DNA from: a bacterium
GTDB lineage: Bacteria; Patescibacteriota; Gracilibacteria; JAUYGZ01
Assembly (NCBI GenBank): GCA_030690415.1
Contig: JAUYGZ010000019.1
Coordinates: forward strand, 62,001-126,000
Reading direction: 5' to 3'
Length of the DNA: 64,000 bases
The translations under genes were made by a program, and so were the position numbers. The notes beneath the pieces are model-generated. The model worked only from the letters and a program-made list of their open reading frames with translations, was not told the origin of the DNA and made no database searches. Below are positions 18,572-26,385 of the stretch, piece by piece (within the stretch, counting starts at the first letter, position 1; every line of letters starts with the position of its first letter).

Positions 18572-18669
18572 GTAGAGACGTTTTGCCAAAACGTCTCTAC
18601 AACCCAACAAAACGTCTCTACACGCACGGTGTGGGTTTTTTGCAGAGACAATTCATGAATTATCTCTAC
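18572..18669. repeat. composite palindrome element, copy 2
   Basis: A 29-bp palindrome at 18572-18600 (arms GTAGAGACG, centre TTTTGCCAAAA), an extra right arm at 18609-18621, a GGTGTGGG plus T-run at 18628-18641, and an AATTCATGAATT copy at 18642-18669. The TAG stop of the ATPase gene on the minus strand is formed by the right arm at 18666-18668. Confidence 0.9.
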
Positions 18670-19871
18670 GGGGTCGTCAAAAAATCGATCACATGCTGGT
18701 GTTCGACACCCTGGATATTCCCGCCGGCGCCTTCGTCCATGGAAAGAACGATTTTGCGATAATTGTCTTTGATCTCCAGCAGATTGCCGAATTCTCGATC
18801 GCGCACCTTTTGATTCGTGAGGAGATAGCAGACTTGGACGGAAAGTTTCTCATCTCCTTTTTGAGCAATGAAATCAATCTCTTTCTCCCCCTGCTTCCCC
18901 ACCGTGATCTGATATCCTTCTCTTTTCAGGTGGAGGTACACCACATTTTCCAGCATTTTGTTGATGTCCGTCTGACGGTATCCGATCAGAGCATGTCGAA
19001 AGCCCAGGTCGCCGAAATAGTATTTTTCCTGGATCTGAAAAATTTTTTTCCCGCTAATATCGGATCGCTTTGCTTCGTAGAGATAAAAGCTTGAGATAAT
19101 GTACTGCAGATAGTTGAGAACTACCGAGGGGGAAAGATTCATATGCTGAGCTTTGAGGTAGTCGCTGATGGATTTTGCCGAAACAAAACTTCCCACATTG
19201 TCTGCCAGAAAAAGAACGAGACGATTGAGAAAGTCGACCTGTCGGATCCCGTATCGTTCGACGATATCCTGAAGTAGGATGCTGTTGTAGACGCTGCTGA
19301 GGTACTGATAAACGACTTCATCGTTTTTTTCAATGTGGATCAGGTATGGCATGCCTCCGTACTGGAGATATTGGAAAAAAGACCTGGTTCCTTTCTCCAT
19401 CTGGTGGAAGCGTAAGAACTCGGGATAGGAAAGGCTGAATATTTCAAAAGAAATATGACGTCCCCCCAGGTAGGTGGCCAGTTCGGAGGAGACCATGAAG
19501 GCATTGCTGCCAGTGATATAGAGGTCATATTGCCCGGTCTGCTGGAGGCTTCGAAGGGCTTTTTCGAAATGTTGGATATCCTGGACCTCATCGATGAAGA
19601 GGTAGCGTTTTGCTTTTTTGGCACCAAAATGCTTTTCGACGGCTTTTATCAAATCCTTATTATCCCTGACATGGTCCCAGTCATACGATTCTTTGTTGAT
19701 AGACAGCATTTGTTCCTCCTTTACTCCTCTTCGTGTGAGTTCATCCATGATCTCATAAAGAAAATAGCTTTTTCCGACCCGTCTCTGACCAATGATGACC
19801 TTAATGAGCTCTTTTTCCATAAAGGGTTTGATCCGTCCGAGGTAGTGATCACGATGAATGAAGCTTTTCAT
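18666..19871 (-). CDS. AAA_14/DUF4143-type ATPase, copy 1
   Basis: 401 residues. The N-terminal AAA domain has Walker A GQRRVGKS (about residues 28-35) and Walker B KRYLFIDEVQD, followed by the sensor-like LYITGSNAF. The middle carries the family's YPEFLRF and a winged-helix-like part. The C-terminal region, EKYYFGDLGFRHALIG and LENVVYLHLKREGYQ, then EIDFIAQKGDEKLSVQVCY, is the PD-(D/E)XK-like DUF4143 domain with its E...D...Q pattern. Cellular function of this family is not established; related genes are abundant in CPR and archaeal genomes. A 26-bp perfect palindrome lies 30 bp upstream, probably its operator. The gene fills the space between composite palindromes 2 and 3. Confidence 0.88.
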   Translation of the reverse strand: MKSFIHRDHYLGRIKPFMEKELIKVIIGQRRVGKSYFLYEIMDELTRRGVKEEQMLSINKESYDWDHVRDNKDLIKAVEKHFGAKKAKRYLFIDEVQDIQHFEKALRSLQQTGQYDLYITGSNAFMVSSELATYLGGRHISFEIFSLSYPEFLRFHQMEKGTRSFFQYLQYGGMPYLIHIEKNDEVVYQYLSSVYNSILLQDIVERYGIRQVDFLNRLVLFLADNVGSFVSAKSISDYLKAQHMNLSPSVVLNYLQYIISSFYLYEAKRSDISGKKIFQIQEKYYFGDLGFRHALIGYRQTDINKMLENVVYLHLKREGYQITVGKQGEKEIDFIAQKGDEKLSVQVCYLLTNQKVRDREFGNLLEIKDNYRKIVLSMDEGAGGNIQGVEHQHVIDFLTTP

Positions 19872-19900
19872 TGTACTTAAAAGAATAAGATAAAATGCTG

Positions 19901-19926
19901 TATATTTTAAGTATACTTAAAATATA
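19901..19926. promoter_or_regulatory. 26-bp perfect AT palindrome, candidate operator
   Basis: Arms TATATTTTAAG and CTTAAAATATA flank TATA. A partial copy (GTACTTAAAA, 19873-19882) overlaps the start of the ATPase gene, giving two sites about 30 bp apart as in autoregulated genes. Confidence 0.6.
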
Positions 19927-19964
19927 AACAAAGACAAGTGTATTTTTTCCCCTGCCCTCGCTGC

Positions 19965-20013
19965 CTTTTTACCTGATGTCTCGATCCGTCACGGCGAATC
20001 GGAGTTTCTGGAG
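19965..20013 (+). repeat. direct-repeat partner, left of ATPase copy 2
   Basis: This stretch (CTTTTTACCTGATG ... CGGAGTTTCTGGAGG) resembles 21701-21749 in the same direction (CTTTTTATCTGATG ... TTGGAATTTTTGGAGG) with about three quarters identity by eye. Both contain a small GATCCG...CGGAT hairpin. The pair encloses ATPase copy 2 and its palindromes. Confidence 0.65.
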
Positions 20014-20022
20014 GAAAGAAGC

Positions 20023-20168
20023 GTAGAGACGTTTTGTTTGTATTTGGTAGAGACGTTTTGGCAAAACGTCTCTACGGGTGTTTGGGCATTCCTGTAGAGA
20101 CGTATTGCAATGCGTCTCTACCTGCGCGCTGGGTTTTTTTTGTAGAGACAATTCATGAATTGTTTCAC
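20023..20168. repeat. composite palindrome element, copy 3
   Basis: Left half copy at 20023; a 29-bp palindrome at 20047-20075 (centre TTTTGGCAAAA); a 28-bp near-palindrome at 20094-20121 (centre TATTGCAATG); GCGCGCTGGG with eight T (20125-20141); and an AATTCATGAATT copy at 20142-20168. The TGA stop of ATPase copy 2 lies in the last arm (20165-20167). Confidence 0.9.
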
Positions 20169-21382
20169 GATTCAATGAGTCCAAATATCCAGAGAGGAAT
20201 CCGGTTTTCATATCCCGTGATGATGTCATCAGCGATGACGAAGGTATTGGCATCGGGTTTTTTGAGTTTTTTGCTCCTGCCACCGACTTCACAAATAACT
20301 TTCTTCCCTTTGTATTCCAGCAGATAATCCTGTTTGCTGTGGAGCGATATATCGGCTCTGGCGCGTTTGATGCATTCGACGAAGAAGACTTCACGAAGCA
20401 TGCCTTTTGTGGGTTCACCTCCGAAAAGGTGCTGGTAAAATTTCAGAAGGTTGGTGTTGGAGAGGAGGATTTTTTTTTCTTTCAGGAGAGTATGTGTGAT
20501 AGTTCCATACTTTCGAATGATCGAAACCAGTCCTGTTTTTTCCAGGATACTGCAGTAGTGTTCGGCGGTTCTTGGATTGATATTGACTTTTTTCCCGATG
20601 TTGGAAAAATTCATCTCGGAGGGAGATATATTGCTGAGGAGAAAAAGGATTTTTTCAAGGGTCAGCAGATGACTGCTCTCCAGTGCAAAAATCCGGGGGA
20701 TGTCTTCATAGAGTGTTTTTTTTATGGCGTTGTCCAGGAGTTGCCTGTATTCATCGGTTGTTTTTACCTGGGCACGGTAAAAATAGGCATATTCAGAAAG
20801 GTAATCGTCAAAATTTGTTCTTCTGATGTGAGGGCTCAGATCAAATGAGATTCGTTTGTAATCCGTGAAGATCTCTTCGAGGGATAGAGGAGGCAGAGAA
20901 ATCTGATGGTAGTACGAGAGGTATTCCCGGAAGGAAAGCGGGTGAATGGTGTAGAGGAGGATACGTCGCGAAAGGTCAGCACCTTCGCTGATGATATCAA
21001 TGGATGAAGATCCTGATATAGCTACATGGACGTCGGGAAGACTGTCCGTGATGTTCTTGAGTTCCTGAGACCAGTTGGGATATTTATGAATTTCGTCAAT
21101 ATAGAGAAAACGCTTCCCGTGCTCAATTGTGAGGTCCGAAACAAGGCGCAGGAGGCCGTACTCGATGACGAATACATTGTCGCAGCTGAAATACAGGCCG
21201 TTGTCGGGATGATGCTTAAGCTGTTGCAGCATGATGGTCGTTTTCCCGACTCCTCTGGGCCCCTTCAGACCAATAAGAGGAAAATCCCAGTTGATTTTTT
21301 TGACGGCATCCCGTTCAAAGTCCGGGATTTTTTTCAACAGTTCCTGCTGATATTTGAGAAGGATTTCCGGTAATTTGAGCAT
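20165..21382 (-). CDS. AAA/DUF4143-type ATPase, copy 2 (different subfamily)
   Basis: 405 residues. Walker A GPRGVGKTT (about residue 40) and Walker B KRFLYIDEIHKYPNW are followed by VAISGSSSIDII. The centre has the HPLSFREYLSYY block and a winged-helix-like region (NFSNIGKKVNINPRTAEHYC). The C-terminal part, REVFFVECIKRAR, LEYKGKKVICEVGGRSK, is the DUF4143 nuclease-like fold with E and K in the usual places. It shares architecture with copy 1 but little sequence, so it is not a recent duplicate. A 16-bp perfect palindrome lies about 100 bp upstream (21480-21495). Function unknown. Confidence 0.87.
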   Translation of the reverse strand: MLKLPEILLKYQQELLKKIPDFERDAVKKINWDFPLIGLKGPRGVGKTTIMLQQLKHHPDNGLYFSCDNVFVIEYGLLRLVSDLTIEHGKRFLYIDEIHKYPNWSQELKNITDSLPDVHVAISGSSSIDIISEGADLSRRILLYTIHPLSFREYLSYYHQISLPPLSLEEIFTDYKRISFDLSPHIRRTNFDDYLSEYAYFYRAQVKTTDEYRQLLDNAIKKTLYEDIPRIFALESSHLLTLEKILFLLSNISPSEMNFSNIGKKVNINPRTAEHYCSILEKTGLVSIIRKYGTITHTLLKEKKILLSNTNLLKFYQHLFGGEPTKGMLREVFFVECIKRARADISLHSKQDYLLEYKGKKVICEVGGRSKKLKKPDANTFVIADDIITGYENRIPLWIFGLIES

Positions 21383-21479
21383 GTTCGGAGTAAGGCATAT
21401 GAATTGTCTTAATTATACGGAATTGACTGCAATAAATCAAGTGTTTAGAGCAGTCGAATGCAGTAGAATCAGTAATTGC

Positions 21480-21495
21480 TTGTATTGCAATACAA
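21480..21495. promoter_or_regulatory. 16-bp perfect palindrome upstream of ATPase copy 2
   Basis: TTGTATTGCAATACAA reads the same on both strands. It lies in a 400-base gene-free stretch (21383-21783) that otherwise shows only the direct-repeat partner at 21701-21749. Confidence 0.5.
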
Positions 21496-21700
21496 CGAGC
21501 AGTTGATTCCCTGTTATGAATTGGATAAAGTTAAGTTCTCTCCATTGTGGAACGCTTCCGTGACCTCAGGCTGGCCCAGCAGAAGGGCTTGGGGAGAGCG
21601 AGCAGGTGGAAGAGCGTGAGCCCAGGAAGGAAAAAGATGAATCAGTAGGTGTTTTCGTCGTTGCGGAAGACGGGCATGTCAAATTTTTCTCCCTCTGGCT

Positions 21701-21749
21701 TCTTTTTATCTGATGCCGATCCGCCGTGGCGGATTGGAATTTTTGGAGG
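21701..21749 (+). repeat. direct-repeat partner, right of ATPase copy 2
   Basis: Imperfect direct copy of 19965-20013. It holds the hairpin ATCCGCC/GGCGGAT (21719-21734). Confidence 0.65.
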
Positions 21750-21783
21750 GGTGAGGGGTTATAGAGTCTCTATCATTGATGCT

Positions 21784-23112
21784 TCATTTTCCCCTGATGA
21801 GGGGAATCGTTTCGCCCGTACCGGTTTCCGCGCTTTTCAGTAACTCTCCTTGTTCACCATGCTGTATTTGCAGGGCATCGGAGCCGTTATCCGGCAATAC
21901 TATTCTTTGACCATTTTTCAGTATCACAGAAAGCGGTTTCCTTTCAAGCTGTACGGTTTTCGGGATTTGAGGAAAGAATTGTCCTTGGAAGACTGGTGTC
22001 CCGAAGAAGGAAACAATCTTATCGAGCCGGGGAGAGAAGTACACGAAAAAGGGATGATCGGGATTCTCGAGTGAAAGCTCCTGGAGGTCTCGAGGGTCAA
22101 AAATCTTTTGTTCGTCGTACCAGGCCGCGAAATCAGGAGAAGCTTCTTTCATCAAGGCCACCAGCTCATCTCTCGATGGAGTGAAACAAGTGGTGTCATC
22201 GGTGATGTTATTTTTCTTTCGCTGATCGGCATTCCATTGCTCACCGGCATTTTTTAACGCGGCCAAAAATGCCGGTGTGATGAAGCTACTCCATACCTTC
22301 CCCGCGAGACTATTCCCTATATGAAAATCGTCGTTTTCGAGAATGAAGAGAATGTCTGAGGTCACTCCATTTTCCCATCCCACTTTTGTAAGTTTTTGTT
22401 GGACATCAGGGTGATTGAGACATTCCGAGATGAGGGTCTGGTATGCCTGTGTATCATGAAGGGCTGACAGATCGCGGTCGTGTGGCCAGGCAGTCTCTTG
22501 AGCAGGGTATTGTTCCTGATATCGGTCTGCCATGGAGTTAGCTATCCCTTCAGACCAGAGGTCTGATCCCTGAAGCGAAGCCCGGAAGACAATATGGGTG
22601 AGGGCATGCACCATTGAAGGAGAATCAATGGCGCCAAACGCGATTTCAGATGCGCTGATTTGCTGCCATTCAGGGATGGAGTTTCGTTGTTCTGAGGGAG
22701 CTATATTTTTCGCATGGAGATGATGACGATATTCGAAGAGTATTCCCCGCTCGGTCAGTTTTGGATCGTACGTGAAGGTGACATTTCCTTCCAAAGGAAT
22801 TTCCGACGCTTCGAAGAAGGGCATGATATTTGCCATCCGGTCTTTAATCATTTTCTGAGTATTGCTCTCATGATCAGGATGGTAGGAGTCCCAATTCTTC
22901 ATGGTTATTGTGAGCTTTCCCATGACGACTTCGAGAGATCCTTTGAGATCCGGTTTTTTTTCATCGGCATGGGCGACCGGAGGCTCGGAAAGTATCCCGC
23001 GAAGAGCGATTGCCGCTGCTATGCAAACTCGAACAAATGCTCTTCGATCAATACCTGTCTCTTGGGGAGGTTCATGCTGGAGAGGTTTTTCGGGGGATGA
23101 AGGATAATTCAT
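21784..23112 (-). CDS. exported protein with decayed gluzincin-like peptidase domain (paralogue A)
   Basis: 442 residues. A 22-residue polar head is followed by DRRAFVRVC and a hydrophobic stretch ending AHA|DE, which looks like a twin-arginine or ordinary signal peptide. The domain after it resembles gluzincin peptidases: VHALTHIVF (residues 168-176) stands where HExxH is expected, and WSEGIANSM (186-194) where the third-ligand Glu lies. The catalytic Glu is Ala (H169-A170-L-T-H173), so zinc may bind but hydrolysis is unlikely. It shares the order FTYDPKL - helix - (K/R)PLSVIL with paralogues B and C upstream. It follows gene B by 58 bases on the same strand and is probably cotranscribed. 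Confidence 0.7.
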   Translation of the reverse strand: MNYPSSPEKPLQHEPPQETGIDRRAFVRVCIAAAIALRGILSEPPVAHADEKKPDLKGSLEVVMGKLTITMKNWDSYHPDHESNTQKMIKDRMANIMPFFEASEIPLEGNVTFTYDPKLTERGILFEYRHHLHAKNIAPSEQRNSIPEWQQISASEIAFGAIDSPSMVHALTHIVFRASLQGSDLWSEGIANSMADRYQEQYPAQETAWPHDRDLSALHDTQAYQTLISECLNHPDVQQKLTKVGWENGVTSDILFILENDDFHIGNSLAGKVWSSFITPAFLAALKNAGEQWNADQRKKNNITDDTTCFTPSRDELVALMKEASPDFAAWYDEQKIFDPRDLQELSLENPDHPFFVYFSPRLDKIVSFFGTPVFQGQFFPQIPKTVQLERKPLSVILKNGQRIVLPDNGSDALQIQHGEQGELLKSAETGTGETIPLIRGK

Positions 23113-23170
23113 ATTTGGATTGTGTTAATACCGTGATTGAGATGAGGGGCGATGGTTTGAGTAATTTTTT

Positions 23171-25366
23171 CTATTGTTTGGAATTGTCTTTTCCTTGAAG
23201 TTGTATAAAACGATCCGTCTCCGATCCATCTATAGGTGTAATAAAAACCTTATTTCCCAATTCCTGGGGGATTTTCATTTGATCAAAAGGGTTTTCAGGG
23301 TCGCCTTGAAATATTTTAAAGTCTCCATTTTTCTGAGGAAAGCTGAGTATTATCGAAAGGGGCCTGAGAGATACTCCCTCTTCCTCAACTTTACCCCCCT
23401 GATTATTGGTTCGAATGGGGAGGAGGGTAAATTGCCAGACTGCGGAAACAATGATCATCTCTCTTTGTTTTGTCGTATAGCAGATGAGTACCTTTTGACC
23501 TTCCTGGGGCCGCTCAAAAAGTGACGTATCGGAGTAGAGTTGCTTCGCGAGGTCAGGAAATGATTCTGTGAGAAAAGCCTTCAAAAAATTCGCTCCAACG
23601 ATGATTCGAGAACCATCTTCCGTGGAGAGTTTCCGCGCTCGCAGCTCAGCATTTTCACGTCGCTGGAGGGCTTTAATGGCTCGCCCTATTGTTATCGGAT
23701 CGATGTCTTTCCACCGATCAGCGGCGGCAGCGGCTCCCAGGATATCCTCGTCAAGGTCAAGGCCCTGACTTTGGAGGAGGTATGGGAAGGAGGCTTTTTC
23801 CCAGCCGAACCCTCTTATCAGTGCCTCCAGAAAATCTTTATTTTTAAGCGCTTTATTTTCGATTGTACGATCTCTTTCTTCCCCACTGATTCCTTCAGGA
23901 AGAGGGGGTTCAAGACCTGATATAAGGTTTGGATTGTTGCTCTCGATGGTGCCCATCAGGACTCTCACCAGAGCGTTTCCATAGAGATTTGAACTGGAGA
24001 GGGATTCAAGGGCTATCTTGAGAATTTGTTCTACGAAAATTTTTGGGTTGATGCCGGGAAGTCTCACCATATGAGCCGGAGATTTTTTGGCGAGGAGAGC
24101 CTCATACGTTGTGTTCCCGAGCTTTACATCGATGGACTCAAATGAGGTGTAGTTCTCCGGTTGCTCCAGCGTCACGGGATTGTATTCGATCTGGATGTTC
24201 AGTGTAGGAATGGGAATATCATACGATTCCAAAACCTCAAGTACGGCATCGAGCTGCTCTGCGAAGGCTGCCTGTATTTCTTCCCGGTGTTCCGGGCTTC
24301 GGATATAGCTGTCCCAGGAGTCAGAAAAATTGAGATGGAGACCAGCTTTTTCAATTGTAAAAGAGCTGGCGGAATGTTTATCAAGTTCTTGAACAGCTTG
24401 AGAGAGCTGCTTATTCAGAGTATTTCTTTGAGCTTCAGAAAGGATTTCCGAATTGCCACATTGCAATTGAAGATCGTTCAGTTCAGAGCGCTTTTCTTTG
24501 AGGCTTAGAGTAGTGGACGAGATTGTTTTCTCTATGTGTGTTTCCATTTCACTGAAAAACTTCTCAGCCTTGGCTTCCTGATCAAGAGTTTTTAGCAATG
24601 CGGCGATAGTGTTCAGAAGTTTGTTTTTTTCCTCTTCCGGAAGGACTCTGTTGTTTTCGATGAGCCTGATAAGGGCTTCAAATCGCTGGACTTTCTCAAT
24701 GGCCGAGCTGGTTGAGGAGTCAATTTTTTCAATGTCCTTCAGAAAGGAGGCGATGGCTAGGGTGTTTGGATTCCGCTCCGGGGTAGAGGAAGTGGGTGGG
24801 GTCAGGGTATTATTCTCTTGATTCGGTTTCTTCTCATCAGGAGGAAGCGACTCCAGTCCTTCCACGGCTTGTCCCATGAGCGGGGACAGAAACGTCGTCT
24901 GAAAAACAGGGTCTCTCGCCGCTTCGCGATCCAGATCTTGAATGAGTTTTTTATAGATTCTTTTTCGTTCACCCGGCGACAGGGGGTCGCGGCTCACCGC
25001 GTCGAGGCGGGTTTGAAAATCTTGTGCTTTTTGTTCAGGCAGGTTTTCGTTGGCCGCGGCATGATTGGCCGCCGAATCATCAGTTCCCTCATGGTTTTCC
25101 TGACGGGAGCAGGAGGCGGCTCCCAAGGCGAGCAGCATAAGAAGCATTGCTCTCATTGCTCTCAGGGAAGTGGGAATGTCAGGATGGTGTTGGGAGAGGC
25201 TTTCATCATATATGGTCGCAAGTCTCTGTTTACGGCCAACGCTATTTGAGGGAAGAGGATCTGGAGATTGTGGCGTGTGCTGGCCTTTTGGCCTGAGGAG
25301 ATCGGGATTCGCGGGGACATCCCGGTGTCTTGTGCCTCTCGTGGAGGCGATATTATGATGAGCCAT
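23171..25366 (-). CDS. membrane-anchored or lipoprotein paralogue B
   Basis: 731 residues. A 70-residue polar head precedes a hydrophobic segment MLLMLLALGAASC (about 74-86), whose ASC could be a lipobox if translation began at the internal ATGs near 25156/25147. A well-placed promoter supports the longer form from 25366. Next come two Gln/Glu-rich helical regions (about 110-330) and a C-terminal domain that matches paralogues A and C in order (IEYNPVTL, then GINPKIFVEQILKIAL where A has its HALTH helix, then RPLSIILS). No metal-binding HxxxH is left. Function unknown; probably a surface-exposed binding protein. Confidence 0.65.
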   Translation of the reverse strand: MAHHNIASTRGTRHRDVPANPDLLRPKGQHTPQSPDPLPSNSVGRKQRLATIYDESLSQHHPDIPTSLRAMRAMLLMLLALGAASCSRQENHEGTDDSAANHAAANENLPEQKAQDFQTRLDAVSRDPLSPGERKRIYKKLIQDLDREAARDPVFQTTFLSPLMGQAVEGLESLPPDEKKPNQENNTLTPPTSSTPERNPNTLAIASFLKDIEKIDSSTSSAIEKVQRFEALIRLIENNRVLPEEEKNKLLNTIAALLKTLDQEAKAEKFFSEMETHIEKTISSTTLSLKEKRSELNDLQLQCGNSEILSEAQRNTLNKQLSQAVQELDKHSASSFTIEKAGLHLNFSDSWDSYIRSPEHREEIQAAFAEQLDAVLEVLESYDIPIPTLNIQIEYNPVTLEQPENYTSFESIDVKLGNTTYEALLAKKSPAHMVRLPGINPKIFVEQILKIALESLSSSNLYGNALVRVLMGTIESNNPNLISGLEPPLPEGISGEERDRTIENKALKNKDFLEALIRGFGWEKASFPYLLQSQGLDLDEDILGAAAAADRWKDIDPITIGRAIKALQRRENAELRARKLSTEDGSRIIVGANFLKAFLTESFPDLAKQLYSDTSLFERPQEGQKVLICYTTKQREMIIVSAVWQFTLLPIRTNNQGGKVEEEGVSLRPLSIILSFPQKNGDFKIFQGDPENPFDQMKIPQELGNKVFITPIDGSETDRFIQLQGKDNSKQ

Positions 25367-25400
25367 TGATAAAAAAGATGAAGGATTCCACTACAAAGAG

Positions 25401-25429
25401 ATATAATCACATAAAATACGATTTGTCAA
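25401..25429 (-). promoter_or_regulatory. candidate promoter of paralogue B
   Basis: Minus strand TTGACA (25424-25429), 17 bases, TTATAT (25401-25406). The predicted leader is about 27 bases. The IS target duplication begins 5 bp upstream of the -35 box. Confidence 0.6.
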
Positions 25430-25441
25430 TGACGACACGTT

Positions 25442-26346
25442 GGGTACTGTAAAGCAGATGGAACGATCCCAGCACGAAAGTGCCGTGCTAGGATAGAAAT
25501 ACTCCTATTTCCTAACGTTCCACCTATGAACAATATAATTCCAACGCCACCAGAACGCATCATTAAAGCAAAAATTTGTCGATTGTTATTCGGCAAAACA
25601 AATCTTGTGACTTGCCCCTATTGCACACGGACAGGCGTTATTCGTCGAAGTGAGAAGTTTTGCTGTCCCCGCTGTAATCACACCTGGTCACTCACATCTC
25701 TGACCTGGATGAAGGGAATGAAACTCTCTTGGAAACAATTTTGGGGCCTTCTCTGGACTTTCAGTCAACGTATCCCAGTCGATCAGACAGGAAAATTGTT
25801 GGATATCTCCAAGCCCACCATTTATCGATGGTATGGTCTCTTCCGCCAAAATCTGCCTCATCTCGAGGATGTGAGATTAGAAGGCACTGTTCAAATGGAT
25901 GAGGCTTATTTTGGCGGAAAGAAAAAGGGAGTGGCTATTATTGCGGCAAAGGAAAGAGATTCTTCAAAGGTAGCCGCATTTGTGGTTCCGGCATCTTCCG
26001 TAAAAAGAACTGATATTGTTCCCTTCATCAGACAATACGTGGTTCCAGGATCTTATCTCCACACTGATGGAGCCCTTATTTACAAGGGTATCGCTAAGCA
26101 TTGGCCGGTCGAACATGCTTACGATACTCATCGTAAAGGAGAATTTGGAAAGACTTCGGTCATCGAAGGGTTTTGGGGCTCTCTAAGGACCTTTATCCGA
26201 CGCATGTATCACCACGTAACAGTAGCCAAACTCCCCGAACTGCTTCGCGAATACCAGTGCCGACTGATGTTCAAAGAAATCTTCGAAAACCCCGCTTCTC
26301 TCCTACCGAAACTCCTTACTCCATTTCCGTTTGCTTAACAGTACCC
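25442..26346 (+). mobile_element. IS1595-type insertion sequence, 905 bp, intact
   Basis: The ends are inverted: the left GGGTACTGTAAAGCAGATGG matches the reverse complement of the right end (GGGTACTGTTAAGCAAACGG) with 3 mismatches in 22. The 8-bp direct repeat GACACGTT flanks it at 25434-25441 and 26347-26354; 8 bp is the usual duplication for this family. It carries one full transposase gene. The identical target repeats and full ORF indicate a recent or still active element. Confidence 0.93.
25526..26338 (+). CDS. IS1595-family transposase
   Basis: 270 residues. An N-terminal zinc ribbon (CPYC ... CCPRCNH, about residues 31-54) and helix-turn-helix (LDISKPTIYRWYGLF) are followed by an ISXO2-like DDE core: MDEAYFGGKK (first Asp about 126), LHTDGALIY (second Asp) and the late SVIEGFWGSLR (Glu/Asn region). 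The length fits the family. The short upstream stretch has an AGCAC/GTGCT hairpin (25480-25498). The ORF occupies nearly the whole element. Confidence 0.94.
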   Translation: MNNIIPTPPERIIKAKICRLLFGKTNLVTCPYCTRTGVIRRSEKFCCPRCNHTWSLTSLTWMKGMKLSWKQFWGLLWTFSQRIPVDQTGKLLDISKPTIYRWYGLFRQNLPHLEDVRLEGTVQMDEAYFGGKKKGVAIIAAKERDSSKVAAFVVPASSVKRTDIVPFIRQYVVPGSYLHTDGALIYKGIAKHWPVEHAYDTHRKGEFGKTSVIEGFWGSLRTFIRRMYHHVTVAKLPELLREYQCRLMFKEIFENPASLLPKLLTPFPFA

Positions 26347-26385
26347 GACACGTTGGTATGGGAATAGCTGGTTTATTTCTCACTT

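Noticed and set aside
17623-20168. Repeated palindromes as a CRISPR array
   Set aside because: Spacing is irregular, centres differ and the intervals hold genes; there are no cas genes.
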